Source: a virus
IMG/VR virus record: IMGVR_UViG_3300010403_000036
Location: 1-40,141 of that record
Length of the DNA: 40,141 bases
Reading direction: 5' to 3' (one strand)
Positions 30,748-37,999 of this stretch are shown piece after piece. The stretch's first letter is position 1; every line of letters begins with the position of its first letter. The position numbers and the translations under genes were made by a program. The notes beneath the pieces are model-generated. The model was not told the DNA's origin, searched no databases, and was given only the letters and a program-made list of their open reading frames with translations.

Positions 30748-32195
30748 GCATCAACCTCAGGCTCTCCGCGGCATCCGGCGGCTCTCGCAATACATACGAT
30801 AACGTGCTGGATTTCGCTTCCTTCGGCGGCTCTCCGGGGGCAAGTGGCGCCACCAATATCGCCGCCGTATCGTCTTTCAATACCGCATATGCAGCCCTGG
30901 GCGGAAGGACGCAGCTTTATATCGCTCCGGGAGTCTACACCGGAAACAGCGGGTTCAACTTTGCAAATACCGCGGGTATAGCGGGGAGCCAATTAACGAT
31001 CAGTGCCTATGGGGCAACATTCACGGCGCCGGGCGGCAATCAAAATGGCTGGGCCATCAGTGCCGGCATTGTTCAGGGCGCGGATAACGCGAAAGAAACC
31101 CTGATAAATACGGTCAGTGCTGGGGCCAGCACTGTGACCCTCAAGACCGCTGGCCAGACCAGCCGGTTCTCTGTCAATCAGTATTGCTGTGTCGGCGGCA
31201 TCAATCAGCAGGGGGCCGGCGACCCACCAAACACCGGGATCTTTGAGTTCAAGAAGATTCTATCCATTGGCACGGGAACGCTCACATTTACCGAGCCTCT
31301 GGCGAACTCTTACAAGGATACGTGGCCGGTTTACACAGCGGGGCGAGGAGGGCCTGCCACTGTATTCCCAATGCAGGGATTCTGGGATCAGGAAGTAGAG
31401 TTCAAGGGTGCGACGTTTACCGACACCGGCCAGCTTTGCTACGGCAAAACAAGAGTCGCGAAATGGACCGATTGCACTTTTGAAACTTATGGCCCTTGCC
31501 CGACGGTTAATCTTCTATTTCGGAGCACTCGTTGCGTAGGCAATGGCACTGGCGGGCTTGAGGTCGATAAATGTGTGCACCGTATTGAGTTCATCGACAC
31601 CATCCACCGCGCTGTAGACTTCCAAAGCGCCTCGGTAAATGAACTATACGTCTCCAACGTAACCCAGTCGGTTAGCAGCCCTCGTTGGCGTGGCGGCGCC
31701 AGGAATAGCAACACCTTCATTAATCTGACTACCGGAACGTTCAGCTTCGGGGAGATGAACTACGGAGCAATGGGGCCGACGACAATGACGAATTGCTCGG
31801 CGAGTGCGGGTGATTGGTTTGTTCAGACGACGCCATTTTCAGATGTGACTGAAGAAGGCGGCGGCGTTCTTAGCTATGTCAATGGCCCCAATCCGCCAAG
31901 CAACCTTTTTCATTATTGGGCTGTTCCCGGCCAGAATTGTGTTCTGTTAGACGCCAGCAACGCCTGGGCTAGATCGTTCCAGGTTTCCGATGTCTCCCAA
32001 TCCGGCGGCCGAACTTATGTTACGACCAACCTTCCGTTCCCCGTCCCCGGTACGATAAACGGCAAGACCTCGCCCTGGAAGATCGCCAGCCATCCCTGTG
32101 CGGATCTAACGATGGTAAACTGCACAGGCAACTCGCTGTTCACTACCCAATCAGTGCTACCTGCGCACACTCCGTTCCAGAGCTGGACGCTCTAG
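30744..32195 (+). CDS. tail spike, pectate-lyase-like beta-helix
   Basis: 483 aa. After the N-terminal DFASFGGSPGASGATN-like head (about 20-35), which is a common opening in spike proteins, comes FNTAYAALGGRTQLYIAPGVYTG, a classic pectate-lyase-type beta-helix entry. Repeated strands follow to about 370, with FEFKKILSI and VEFKGATFTDTGQ, and a short cap. ATG 30744 overlaps the previous stop by 4 bp (ATGA), behind a G-run (30728-30733). It is the last + strand late gene in this run. Enzymatic residues are not assigned. Confidence 0.6.
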   Translation: MSINLRLSAASGGSRNTYDNVLDFASFGGSPGASGATNIAAVSSFNTAYAALGGRTQLYIAPGVYTGNSGFNFANTAGIAGSQLTISAYGATFTAPGGNQNGWAISAGIVQGADNAKETLINTVSAGASTVTLKTAGQTSRFSVNQYCCVGGINQQGAGDPPNTGIFEFKKILSIGTGTLTFTEPLANSYKDTWPVYTAGRGGPATVFPMQGFWDQEVEFKGATFTDTGQLCYGKTRVAKWTDCTFETYGPCPTVNLLFRSTRCVGNGTGGLEVDKCVHRIEFIDTIHRAVDFQSASVNELYVSNVTQSVSSPRWRGGARNSNTFINLTTGTFSFGEMNYGAMGPTTMTNCSASAGDWFVQTTPFSDVTEEGGGVLSYVNGPNPPSNLFHYWAVPGQNCVLLDASNAWARSFQVSDVSQSGGRTYVTTNLPFPVPGTINGKTSPWKIASHPCADLTMVNCTGNSLFTTQSVLPAHTPFQSWTL

Positions 32196-32328
32196 CGGGG
32201 AACTGTTCTTATTCGCATTGCCCATCTAGCGACATCTGGCCAGAGTAGCGTTGCAAGTTGAGGCCAGCCACACGAAGCCAAAGCCGCTGAGCAATTCTAA
32301 CTCTATATTTTCCCATCCTCTGCCTGCC
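32196..32328. other. convergent gap between late and early genes
   Basis: 133 bp with no convincing gene, between a + strand gene and the end of the - strand run. CTGGCC (32236-32241) and GGCCAG (32262-32267) form a 6-bp inverted repeat with a 20-nt loop and no T-run, so it is a poor terminator candidate. A bidirectional terminator would be expected here but none is obvious. Confidence 0.5.
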
Positions 32329-32487
32329 TTAGCTGGACGCTTTAGGATCGTCCTCGATCTTTAAACGCCCACTTTTCTCCATCTCGGAGAAGAATTGTTC
32401 CAGTGGGTCCGGGACCAGCTTCCGAACGATAAGTCCCAGCAAATAGAAGAAGCCGATGGCGACTCTAAGCTTCAGTTCGGACAACAT
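32329..32487 (-). CDS. 52-aa membrane-anchored small protein
   Basis: Unrecognised. The frame begins with ATG at 32487 behind AGGA and reads MLSELKLRVAIGFFYLLG, then a basic/acidic tail ending in DDPKASS. Residues about 9-22 are hydrophobic (VAIGFFYLLGLIV), flanked by basic residues, which suggests a short membrane anchor. It overlaps the upstream gene by 23 bp. It is the last gene of the leftward run. Short length limits confidence. Confidence 0.5.
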   Translation of the reverse strand: MLSELKLRVAIGFFYLLGLIVRKLVPDPLEQFFSEMEKSGRLKIEDDPKASS

Positions 32488-32662
32488 CCGCGAATCCTGC
32501 TATGTCAACATTGGCGAACGCTTCTGTTCCATATTTGCCTTTCGGCGCGAATATCTCGACCTTGACCGCGGAAAGATCAACCCCGTACTTCGCTGCCATA
32601 TGTTCGGCGATGATCTGAGCCATGTCCTGCTTTGACAGGCGCGCGCTTCCTAGAAATGTCAT
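32465..32662 (-). CDS. small phage protein, unknown
   Basis: 65 aa. Two likely helices (SKQDMAQIIAEHMAAKYGVD, about 10-29) precede a beta-like part (VKVEIFAPKGKYGTEAFANVDI). The layout resembles small DNA- or protein-binding phage proteins, but no family is recognised. It lies 9 bp downstream of the next upstream gene, in the same leftward run. Confidence 0.5.
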   Translation of the reverse strand: MTFLGSARLSKQDMAQIIAEHMAAKYGVDLSAVKVEIFAPKGKYGTEAFANVDIAGFADVVRTEA

Positions 32663-32671
32663 CCCCCACCA

Positions 32672-32866
32672 CTACCCCACGTAGACCCCTCCATCAAGAC
32701 GGAGTTGGCCAAGTCCGAGGAGGTGACTTCTAATGGTGGGCCAGACCTCGTTGAGATAATTGCCCATTTCTAAGACTGGCTGGATTGGCGCGCTACCATC
32801 CTCTGGGTTCGCCTTCTCCATAAGCTCATCGATTCTATTGACGATATCCTTAATCGTGGTGGGCAT
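32672..32866 (-). CDS. small phage protein, unknown
   Basis: 64 aa. It is helical in the N-terminal half (TIKDIVNRIDELMEKAN) and has a second helix around NYLNEVWPTIRSHLLGLG. No family is recognised. It belongs to the leftward run of small accessory genes between the spike genes and the HNH gene. Confidence 0.45.
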   Translation of the reverse strand: MPTTIKDIVNRIDELMEKANPEDGSAPIQPVLEMGNYLNEVWPTIRSHLLGLGQLRLDGGVYVG

Positions 32867-32897
32867 GTTTCGATCCTTTGTAAGGGCCAGACTCTGC

Positions 32898-33083
32898 TCA
32901 ACTCCGAGGTGGCTTATTGTCGGGCCTCGTCACGACCTCAAATGCCATAGCGCCCTGCATCAAGATCTTAATGTCTCGTGACATCGCTTCAGGCAGGTAC
33001 CCCGTCTCCAACAGCATTGTCATTCGCTTGGCAGCGGCAGTAATTGGCGTGTCAAATGTCATGTCATCCTCACTTATGGTCAT
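32898..33083 (-). CDS. small phage protein, unknown
   Basis: 61 aa, helical (PITAAAKRMTMLLETGYLPE, then SRDIKILMQGAMAFEVV), with an acidic start and basic end. No recognised domain. Its start lies 3 bp after the next upstream gene, which supports co-transcription and hence a real gene. Confidence 0.45.
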   Translation of the reverse strand: MTISEDDMTFDTPITAAAKRMTMLLETGYLPEAMSRDIKILMQGAMAFEVVTRPDNKPPRS

Positions 33084-33086
33084 CGG

Positions 33087-33296
33087 TCATGTCCGCCGTG
33101 CCGCCGCCTTGGTGCGGCGAACGTGTCGCGCAAACCCCTTGGATGGGCGAACGTAAAGCAGCGTTCGAAACGAAGTGGCGCTTTCCACTTTACCAATTCC
33201 GGCGACCACGCGACGCATCCGATTAGTGTCAGTGCTAAACTTCACTCGATCCCCAGGGATGAGTCCAAGCGATCTTCGCGTCGTTACTTGCGTCAC
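33087..33296 (-). CDS. small basic protein with KOW/SH3-like segment
   Basis: 69 aa. Residues about 10-50 (LGLIPGDRVKFSTDTN, then LLYVRPS) suggest a small beta-barrel with an RVKF-type turn, and the C-terminus is strongly basic (RHVRRTKAAARRT), so nucleic-acid binding is possible. GTG 33296 overlaps the HNH gene stop in the GTGA pattern, so translation is coupled. The family is not identified. Confidence 0.5.
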   Translation of the reverse strand: MTQVTTRRSLGLIPGDRVKFSTDTNRMRRVVAGIGKVESATSFRTLLYVRPSKGFARHVRRTKAAARRT

Positions 33297-33949
33297 TTGC
33301 CGTCTCCATTCGACTGCATAATGGCAAACCTAGATTTCAAACCAAGGCGACTGGCTCTGCTATAAGTGGCACCAAATGGCCGCCCGACAACTTTTGCCGT
33401 TTGCGAGAAGCTTAAGCCTTGGCTCAAAGCCTCCTTTAACTTGGCGTCCTCGCATGGCGTCCAGAAATTATGGACAGGCGGCCTAGCGTAGTGTTTCCCG
33501 CGGGCTATGTCGCTGATCGTGCTCTCGGTGACGCCGAGGCTGTTGGCGATCTCAAGCTGAGTTTCCGTTCCTAGCCGCGCTCTAATGGCCTGAGCCTGCT
33601 CGTAGGTGAAGTGACCTCGCGGACCAAGGAAGTTCTTCGGCTGAGTGCCGTGAGCGACGCAATCGGCCAAGTTATCCGCCTGCGTCTTCCAGGATAGGTG
33701 GCGTGGGTTGACGCAGCCAAGGTGGCCATTACCGCAACTGTGAGCGGCTCCGTGAGCTGGAGAGGGCGGTTCTCCGTGCACCAAGCGACACATAAATCTG
33801 TGTGCGTACCCACGCTCTCCCTCATGGGTGAGCCATCCACGCCCGTTCTTGTCGAGAAAGTATGGCCATATCAGGCACCAGTCTTCGTGCGGATAGTCCG
33901 CGTGAGCCAGCATCCACTTGTAAGCAAGCCCTTCGCCTTTAGCTGTCAC
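33293..33949 (-). CDS. HNH endonuclease-like protein with two helix-turn-helix segments
   Basis: 218 aa. Residues 50-92 match the HNH_3 type of phage nucleases: HRFMCRLVHG, then AAHSCGNGHLGCVNPRHLSW (68-87), with His70, Asn81 and His84 as likely active-site residues and Cys72/Cys79 near the metal site. Residues about 112-150 (TYEQAQAIRAR, LEIANSLGVTESTISDIARG) are a typical helix-turn-helix. Residues about 162-205 (FWTPCEDAKLKEALSQGLS, then SRASRLGLK) resemble the N-terminal helix-turn-helix of GcrA. GTG 33949 is preceded by GGAG. It is probably a homing-type or DNA-nicking enzyme. Confidence 0.7.
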   Translation of the reverse strand: MTAKGEGLAYKWMLAHADYPHEDWCLIWPYFLDKNGRGWLTHEGERGYAHRFMCRLVHGEPPSPAHGAAHSCGNGHLGCVNPRHLSWKTQADNLADCVAHGTQPKNFLGPRGHFTYEQAQAIRARLGTETQLEIANSLGVTESTISDIARGKHYARPPVHNFWTPCEDAKLKEALSQGLSFSQTAKVVGRPFGATYSRASRLGLKSRFAIMQSNGDGK

Positions 33950-33991
33950 TTTCGGTCTCCATTTTGCGGGCCGGACGCCTTGCCAGTCTGG

Positions 33992-34195
33992 TCAGGTCCA
34001 CTCGTACCAAGGGCGCTCAGCTTTCTCAGGCATGGGTTTTAGCTTGGAGCGGCCAGTCTCGCCGTAGCTCAGATTGCATGCGGGACAGCGCCAAAAGCCA
34101 TCGATAGCCCGCAGCTTCTTGTTGCAGCATCTGACATCTTTGATCGGTATAAAGATTTCGTCGCCATCTTCCTCGACCATTATCTCGTTCTCCAT
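33992..34195 (-). CDS. zinc-ribbon protein, paralogue of 34219-34539
   Basis: 67 aa. An acidic N-terminus leads to DVRCCNKKLRAIDGFWRCPACNLSYG (about 20-45), giving Cys pairs CC and CPAC for one zinc ribbon. The same pattern (DIRCCGEAIRPKHGVWKCPKC) occurs in the neighbour 34219-34539, so the two are probably duplicates. It likely binds nucleic acid or a protein partner; the role is unknown. Confidence 0.6.
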   Translation of the reverse strand: MENEIMVEEDGDEIFIPIKDVRCCNKKLRAIDGFWRCPACNLSYGETGRSKLKPMPEKAERPWYEWT

Positions 34196-34218
34196 TCAGT
34201 GTTTCGGACAGCCGTCCA

Positions 34219-34539
34219 CTACGAAAGAGGGCGGTGCACGCCGTCGATTGGGTCTGAAACCTTCCCATAGTTGACGCCGCATTTTGGGCACTTCCAAACC
34301 CCGTGCTTTGGGCGGATGGCCTCACCACAACAGCGAATGTCTCGGACAGCTACGAAAGCCTTTTCGCGTTCACAGTGAGGGCATAGGTATCTTTCTTCTT
34401 CGACATTCCAATCGGCGATGCTGTCCCGATTGCAGGCGAGGCAGTAGAAAGGTGACGGTGATGGGGTCATTTGGGGCATGATGCTTTCCAGTCGTTTGCG
34501 CGTTCGCTCTAGCCAATCCGTGAAAGTTTCTTCAGTCAT
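34219..34539 (-). CDS. zinc-ribbon protein with two ribbons
   Basis: 106 aa. Residues about 33-57 contain CLAC and CPHC, one ribbon; residues about 68-88 contain CC and CPKC, the second, which is a duplicate of the unit in 33992-34195. The N-terminus is a charged helix (FTDWLERTRKRLESIM). It is preceded by AAAGGGTG. Small zinc-ribbon proteins of this type in phage early regions can act in transcription or packaging control, which is inference here. Confidence 0.6.
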   Translation of the reverse strand: MTEETFTDWLERTRKRLESIMPQMTPSPSPFYCLACNRDSIADWNVEEERYLCPHCEREKAFVAVRDIRCCGEAIRPKHGVWKCPKCGVNYGKVSDPIDGVHRPLS

Positions 34540-34572
34540 GTTTCACCCTTTCGGATAGCCGGCCAGACCGGG

Positions 34573-34791
34573 CTAGCCGCTACCCTCGTTAAAGGTGGTG
34601 ACCCGAAGCAGGGAAATATCCGGTGGCGCCGCTGGCGTATCCTCGTATTCCCGCTGCACCTCATAGCTCCCCGGAGGGAACGGTAGATCAACGGTATGCA
34701 GCCACATTGCGCAGCCCGGCGTATGGCATTCTTGCCCGACGCCATCTAGGCAGGCTTCACAAATATGCATCGTCACGACTTTGATCTTCAT
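34573..34791 (-). CDS. small Cys/His protein, probable zinc binding
   Basis: 72 aa. Residues 11-30 carry CEACLDGVGQECHTPGCAMW, with four Cys and a His that could form one zinc site, followed by a beta-like half with LPFPPGSYEVQRE. GGAG 34799-34802 region is a plausible ribosome-binding site. No family is recognised. It lies between the two-ribbon protein and the SLOG gene. Confidence 0.55.
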   Translation of the reverse strand: MKIKVVTMHICEACLDGVGQECHTPGCAMWLHTVDLPFPPGSYEVQREYEDTPAAPPDISLLRVTTFNEGSG

Positions 34792-34828
34792 GGCCTTCTC
34801 CGGTGTTTCGCTCTGTTTGAATGACTGG

Positions 34829-35212
34829 TCAGGCGGCCGGCGCGCTGTCCGGGATTACCCAGATTTGCTGCACCTTGGCCTTGTTGCCTCGCGTGATCAT
34901 GTCGTGGGTTCCTTTCCCGCCAGGGAAAGCTATGATCAGATCCGGCTTGCCCTGGTCGATCATTTGCTGATTGCGCTTCGGCCCGGCGGCTATCCCGAGG
35001 CGCTGCCAGTCGGCTGGGAACGTCAGAACGTCAATCCCGCGCTCCTCTGCCCACGCCTTTGCCAGCCTGTCAGCGCCGCCGGCTCCGCCTTGTATGAGCA
35101 CTTCGAACGGACCCCAATCTTCGTTGTGTTTGTCGAGTTCGGAAAATACTAGGCCGCGGTCGTTGAAGGTTCGACCGCCGCACACCAGAACCCGCTGCTT
35201 CAATCTACCCAT
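34829..35212 (-). CDS. SLOG-superfamily DUF2493-like protein
   Basis: 127 aa. Rossmann-like SLOG features are clear: RVLVCGGRTF (7-16), VLIQGGAGGADRLAK (38-52), AGPKRNQQM (76-84) and DLIIAFPGGKGT (91-102). DUF2493/YspA-type proteins bind nucleotides or nucleotide-derived signals. The function in phages is unproven; sensing or removal of a defence nucleotide is possible. ATG 35212 is chosen because GGAGAG precedes it; upstream in-frame ATG 35224 and an earlier one at 35347 lack good signals. Confidence 0.7.
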   Translation of the reverse strand: MGRLKQRVLVCGGRTFNDRGLVFSELDKHNEDWGPFEVLIQGGAGGADRLAKAWAEERGIDVLTFPADWQRLGIAAGPKRNQQMIDQGKPDLIIAFPGGKGTHDMITRGNKAKVQQIWVIPDSAPAA

Positions 35213-35268
35213 CGCTCTCTCCATGCCGCCCAATGCGGCTTTCACTGTTTCGGATAGCGGACGGCGGG

Positions 35269-35823
35269 CTAGTGAGCGCCGGCCGCGAGTTTGTCCACTT
35301 GCCACTGCATCAGACCCTGAAGCGTCTGCATCGGGTGAGTAGCCCAAGGCGGCCTCACGTAATCCGCAAGCTCTGCAGTCTGGAGGGCAAGATTGGACAG
35401 CAACCGACCTTCTCTGGTTTCGGCACCGAGCATGTTCCGTTGCTTCCGAAGGCGTCGAATGGCTACCCGAATACCTGGCGGTGGTGGCGGCCTGCGAGAT
35501 GGGATTTCACCGACGATCGACTTGGTGATCTCGATAAATTCGAGCAACTCAGGTTCCGCCCGGAACCACTCTCCGCGAATCCGAAGATGGGCAAATTGCT
35601 CATGCGTTTCGAATTCTCCGATCCGATCGTCAGAGATGGCCGCCATCAATTCCAGCGGCTCGGAATGAGAGGTCTGGAGACCCGATAGGCGCCGCTTCAG
35701 GTCCTTGGTCGTTCCAATCTTGATGGTGTCACCGCGCCGTATGAAGTAGACGCAGCCTGGGCGAACGGGCCGGGAACGCTCGCGTGTCACTGGCGTGTCG
35801 CTTTTCGGGTTTGTTCTATCCAT
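35269..35823 (-). CDS. GIY-YIG-family nuclease-like protein (T5orf172/MUG113 type)
   Basis: 184 aa. The domain spans about 22-98: GCVYFIRRG (23-31), IKIGTTKDLKRRLSGLQ (34-50), with arginine 44/45, then Glu70 and His74 in FETHEQFAHLR, and GEWFR (84-88). These match the Y-I, G, R and E positions of GIY-YIG domains of the MUG113/T5orf172 class. The C-terminal half is helical with Arg-rich segments. It lies 97 bp beyond the integrase stop. It may cut DNA or act as a regulator; no substrate is known. Confidence 0.65.
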   Translation of the reverse strand: MDRTNPKSDTPVTRERSRPVRPGCVYFIRRGDTIKIGTTKDLKRRLSGLQTSHSEPLELMAAISDDRIGEFETHEQFAHLRIRGEWFRAEPELLEFIEITKSIVGEIPSRRPPPPPGIRVAIRRLRKQRNMLGAETREGRLLSNLALQTAELADYVRPPWATHPMQTLQGLMQWQVDKLAAGAH

Positions 35824-35920
35824 GTTCGCCTCTGTTCGTCCGTGATCGGAAGGGTGAAACGCAAAAAATGCAATGAAATCAGTGCGGGTGTTCTATGGTG
35901 AACTCCCCCCGGACGGGTCT
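35824..35920. other. gap after the integrase gene
   Basis: 97 bp with no gene. It contains GCAAAAAATGC near 35861 and a G/C run CCCCCCGG near 35904, neither of which makes a convincing terminator. Attachment sites are often beside the integrase gene, so attP could be here, but no duplicated core or tRNA fragment is visible in the window. Confidence 0.35.
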
Positions 35921-36940
35921 TTATTTGTCTCTATCCTCTTGTTTTTGTTCAACCTGATCCTCGCCGCGTGCTGTAGGCGTGCGGAAAATATCATCCGTCA
36001 GCCTGGCGTTCTTCATCGCGTGCGCATAGGTCTCAAGAAAGAGGCTAACGGAATCCCAGCCACCGAGCCCGGCTGCGGTCTTGGGATCGATGTTGTCCCG
36101 CAACAGTTTCGTTGCAAAGCCATGCCGGCAGCTATGGAAGGTCAGCCGGGCGAAGCCGGGGGCGGCCTTTGCTGCCTGAGCGATCACCGCATCCCACGCG
36201 CGCCGCAGAGTGGTCTCGGGGGCTCCAAAGGGCGCCGTGTCCCGGTCCAGGTTGGCGAGCGCGACCAGCAACCGCGCGGGCATATTGGGCTTGCGTTCCT
36301 TCTTGTTCTTGGTCTTCCGGACTAAGACGGTACGCTGCTGGAAATCAACGTCTGACCATTGCAGGCGCCGCGCCTCCGATATCCGGCAGGCCGTTGCGAA
36401 CATGAAGATTGCCAGCGCGTTCATCTGCTTGTCGCCGTGGGCGCAAAAGGTATCGAGCCATTCGACCGTGACCGGCTCTTTGATCTTCTTCTCGAACTTG
36501 AAGCGCTTGACCCGGATCGGGGCGCACTTCTCCAGCTCGGCACAATGATTGATGACGGCCTGCGTCGGCGTGATGACCTGACGATTCCATGTCGCGCCGC
36601 TGCATCCCGGGTAGATGTCGATTGCGCTCTGTCGGATTGCTCCTGCCGTCATGGTCTTGACCTTCGCATCCTTCCAATGGTCCTCGATCTTGCCGAGGTA
36701 CTTGTCCGACTTGCCGGCCTTCAGATACAGCGCGACGGCTTCCGGAAATGTCAGCGAGTCCTGCGGTCCATCGAGATGACGGTTGAGGAGTTGGTGCTGG
36801 AGCGCGGACGCAATTCGCGCTGCGTCTTTTTTGTCCGCTGTGCCAGTCGTTCCGCGTAGGTAGTTGCCGGCGACGTCTCCGCGGTAGTGCCAAATAAAGC
36901 TGCCGTCCCGCTTGTATCGTTTGAAGAGCTTGAGGGGCAT
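35921..36940 (-). CDS. tyrosine-type site-specific integrase
   Basis: 339 aa. The N-terminal arm (1-60) binds DNA, the core-binding part is helical (about 62-140), and the catalytic domain runs from about 155. Visible catalytic residues are Arg186 (TACRISEARRL), Lys209 (VRKTKNKK), His269 and Arg272 (FHSCRHGFAT), Trp295 (GLGGWDS, at the His/Trp position) and Tyr305 (LETYAHA). All are in order, so the enzyme looks active. It integrates and excises the phage. The start of the gene overlaps the xis-like gene by 190 bp. Confidence 0.9.
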   Translation of the reverse strand: MPLKLFKRYKRDGSFIWHYRGDVAGNYLRGTTGTADKKDAARIASALQHQLLNRHLDGPQDSLTFPEAVALYLKAGKSDKYLGKIEDHWKDAKVKTMTAGAIRQSAIDIYPGCSGATWNRQVITPTQAVINHCAELEKCAPIRVKRFKFEKKIKEPVTVEWLDTFCAHGDKQMNALAIFMFATACRISEARRLQWSDVDFQQRTVLVRKTKNKKERKPNMPARLLVALANLDRDTAPFGAPETTLRRAWDAVIAQAAKAAPGFARLTFHSCRHGFATKLLRDNIDPKTAAGLGGWDSVSLFLETYAHAMKNARLTDDIFRTPTARGEDQVEQKQEDRDK

Positions 36941-37137
36941 GGCTCGGTCGCCTTTGTGATGATCTCAAGATGTCTCGGCAATAGCACCATACGATTGCCC
37001 AGAATGCAGCACGCGCCAAGCCTCTTGGCGAGCTGGCGCACACGTTTGGCGCCCCAGCCCATCTCCTTGGCAAAGACTTCCGGCGTCACCGGTTTGCCCT
37101 GTTCGCGCTCGATCGTCTCGGCTGCCGGGGTGGTCAC
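36751..37137 (-). CDS. putative excisionase-like helix-turn-helix protein overlapping int
   Basis: 128 aa. Residues about 17-55 form a MerR/excisionase-type winged helix: VTPEVFAKEMGWGAKRVRQL, then NRMVLLPRHLEI. The remainder is low-complexity Ser/Thr/Arg-rich sequence that lies out of frame inside the first 190 bp of the integrase gene. In remembered alphaproteobacterial prophages this type is often placed just before int. It probably controls excision direction or int expression. Whether the full overlapping C-terminus is needed is unclear. Confidence 0.65.
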   Translation of the reverse strand: MTTPAAETIEREQGKPVTPEVFAKEMGWGAKRVRQLAKRLGACCILGNRMVLLPRHLEIITKATEPCPSSSSNDTSGTAALFGTTAETSPATTYAERLAQRTKKTQRELRPRSSTNSSTVISMDRRTR

Positions 37138-37454
37138 AGGTTCTTCTCGATTTGGTCGGCGATCGCGGCGAAGGATTCGCCTTCATCGTTCATTTGATAA
37201 AGCTCTTCCTGCTGTGCCTCGGTCATGCCGATCACTTCCAAGGCAGCCGGCTCAAAATAATATTCCTGCAACTCGCCGTTAAAGGTGGCGTGCAGATCGA
37301 CATCGTCGCCTCGCACTTCCCACTTGGCGCCCATAACGTCACACAGGACACCCAAACAGCAAAAGCTATTGCCCTTCCTAAGGGCGCGTTTGCCCTGCTC
37401 ATACTTGCCGCTCCGTAGTGCCTCGACCCACTTCTCTTTCAATTGCGCTTCCAT
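37134..37454 (-). CDS. conserved-type phage protein with CCLGVLCD motif
   Basis: 106 aa. SGKYEQGKRALRKGNSFCCL, then GVLCDVMG, near residues 15-42, is a pattern often seen in phage and prophage proteins of unknown function. It starts with an amphipathic helix and ends with an acidic one (MTEAQQEELYQMNDEGE). The stop overlaps the xis-like start by 4 bp (ATGA), so the two are coupled. No activity is known. Confidence 0.65.
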   Translation of the reverse strand: MEAQLKEKWVEALRSGKYEQGKRALRKGNSFCCLGVLCDVMGAKWEVRGDDVDLHATFNGELQEYYFEPAALEVIGMTEAQQEELYQMNDEGESFAAIADQIEKNL

Positions 37455-37464
37455 GTTTCAATCC

Positions 37465-37647
37465 TCATTTGCTCTTTCGATTTTTCGTCACATCAGCCGG
37501 CGGGACTTGTACGCACCCGGGGCAATCGTTGACGCCGTAAGACAAGTCCGCCCACTGATAGCGCTGCTGAAACCACGTAAGCTGCGTCACGTCGGGCGCG
37601 ATCCACTTGCGCCCCTGACAAACTCGGCATGTTTCTGTTTCACTCAT
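37465..37647 (-). CDS. small CxxC zinc-binding protein
   Basis: 60 aa. CRVCQGRKW (7-15) and CPGCVQVPP (47-55) give two CxxC pairs that can bind one zinc, a DnaJ-like zinc-finger layout. ATG 37647 is used because the longer in-frame extension upstream lies over the preceding gene's reading frame and is Arg/Thr-rich without sense. It sits 10 bp after the next downstream gene's start region. Function unknown. Confidence 0.55.
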   Translation of the reverse strand: MSETETCRVCQGRKWIAPDVTQLTWFQQRYQWADLSYGVNDCPGCVQVPPADVTKNRKSK

Positions 37648-37678
37648 TTGCTCTTCTGATCTTTCGTCATGTCCGCCA

Positions 37679-37975
37679 CTAGGCCGCGCTTCCGGCGGCC
37701 ATCTCCTCCATGTGCCTCTTGATCCACTTGCTGTGGTAGTGCGCCTTGGCAACCGCAGCCTTGGGCGAGTTGTGAACCGACCAGCAATAATCCTCTCCGT
37801 GGTTGGGACGATCGTGCCGATCCGTCTGCGAATTGTAATCAAAAGTAACTATTCCCGTGACGCGCAACTCGAACATCCCGAAGCGGTCCGGCACGACCCG
37901 GTATCCGGGAAGGTCACGAACCTCGAAACCCTCGAAACGGGCCGCCTTGCGGTCTGCGGTGCTCAACTTAGCCAT
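37679..37975 (-). CDS. first gene of the leftward lysogeny run, unknown
   Basis: 98 aa. It is basic and aromatic (ARFEGFEVRDLPGYRVVP, later YCWSVHNSPKAAVAKAHYHS), with a helix at the end. No domain is recognised. AGGAG precedes ATG 37975. It is the gene directly controlled by the promoter at 38009-38036, the head of the run that leads through the xis-like gene to int. A regulatory or accessory role is possible. Confidence 0.55.
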   Translation of the reverse strand: MAKLSTADRKAARFEGFEVRDLPGYRVVPDRFGMFELRVTGIVTFDYNSQTDRHDRPNHGEDYCWSVHNSPKAAVAKAHYHSKWIKRHMEEMAAGSAA

Positions 37976-37999
37976 GTCGATCTCCTCTTGCGTTAATTC

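Noticed and set aside
34536-34745. - strand frame MASGKNAIRRAAQ
   Set aside because: Lies inside the Cys/His protein 34573-34791 in another frame; the latter has a better start and a metal-binding pattern.
35895-35930. CCCG/CGGG pair then TCTTTATTT as a + strand terminator
   Set aside because: The loop would be two bases, which cannot form; genes on both sides run leftward, so a + strand terminator has no purpose here.
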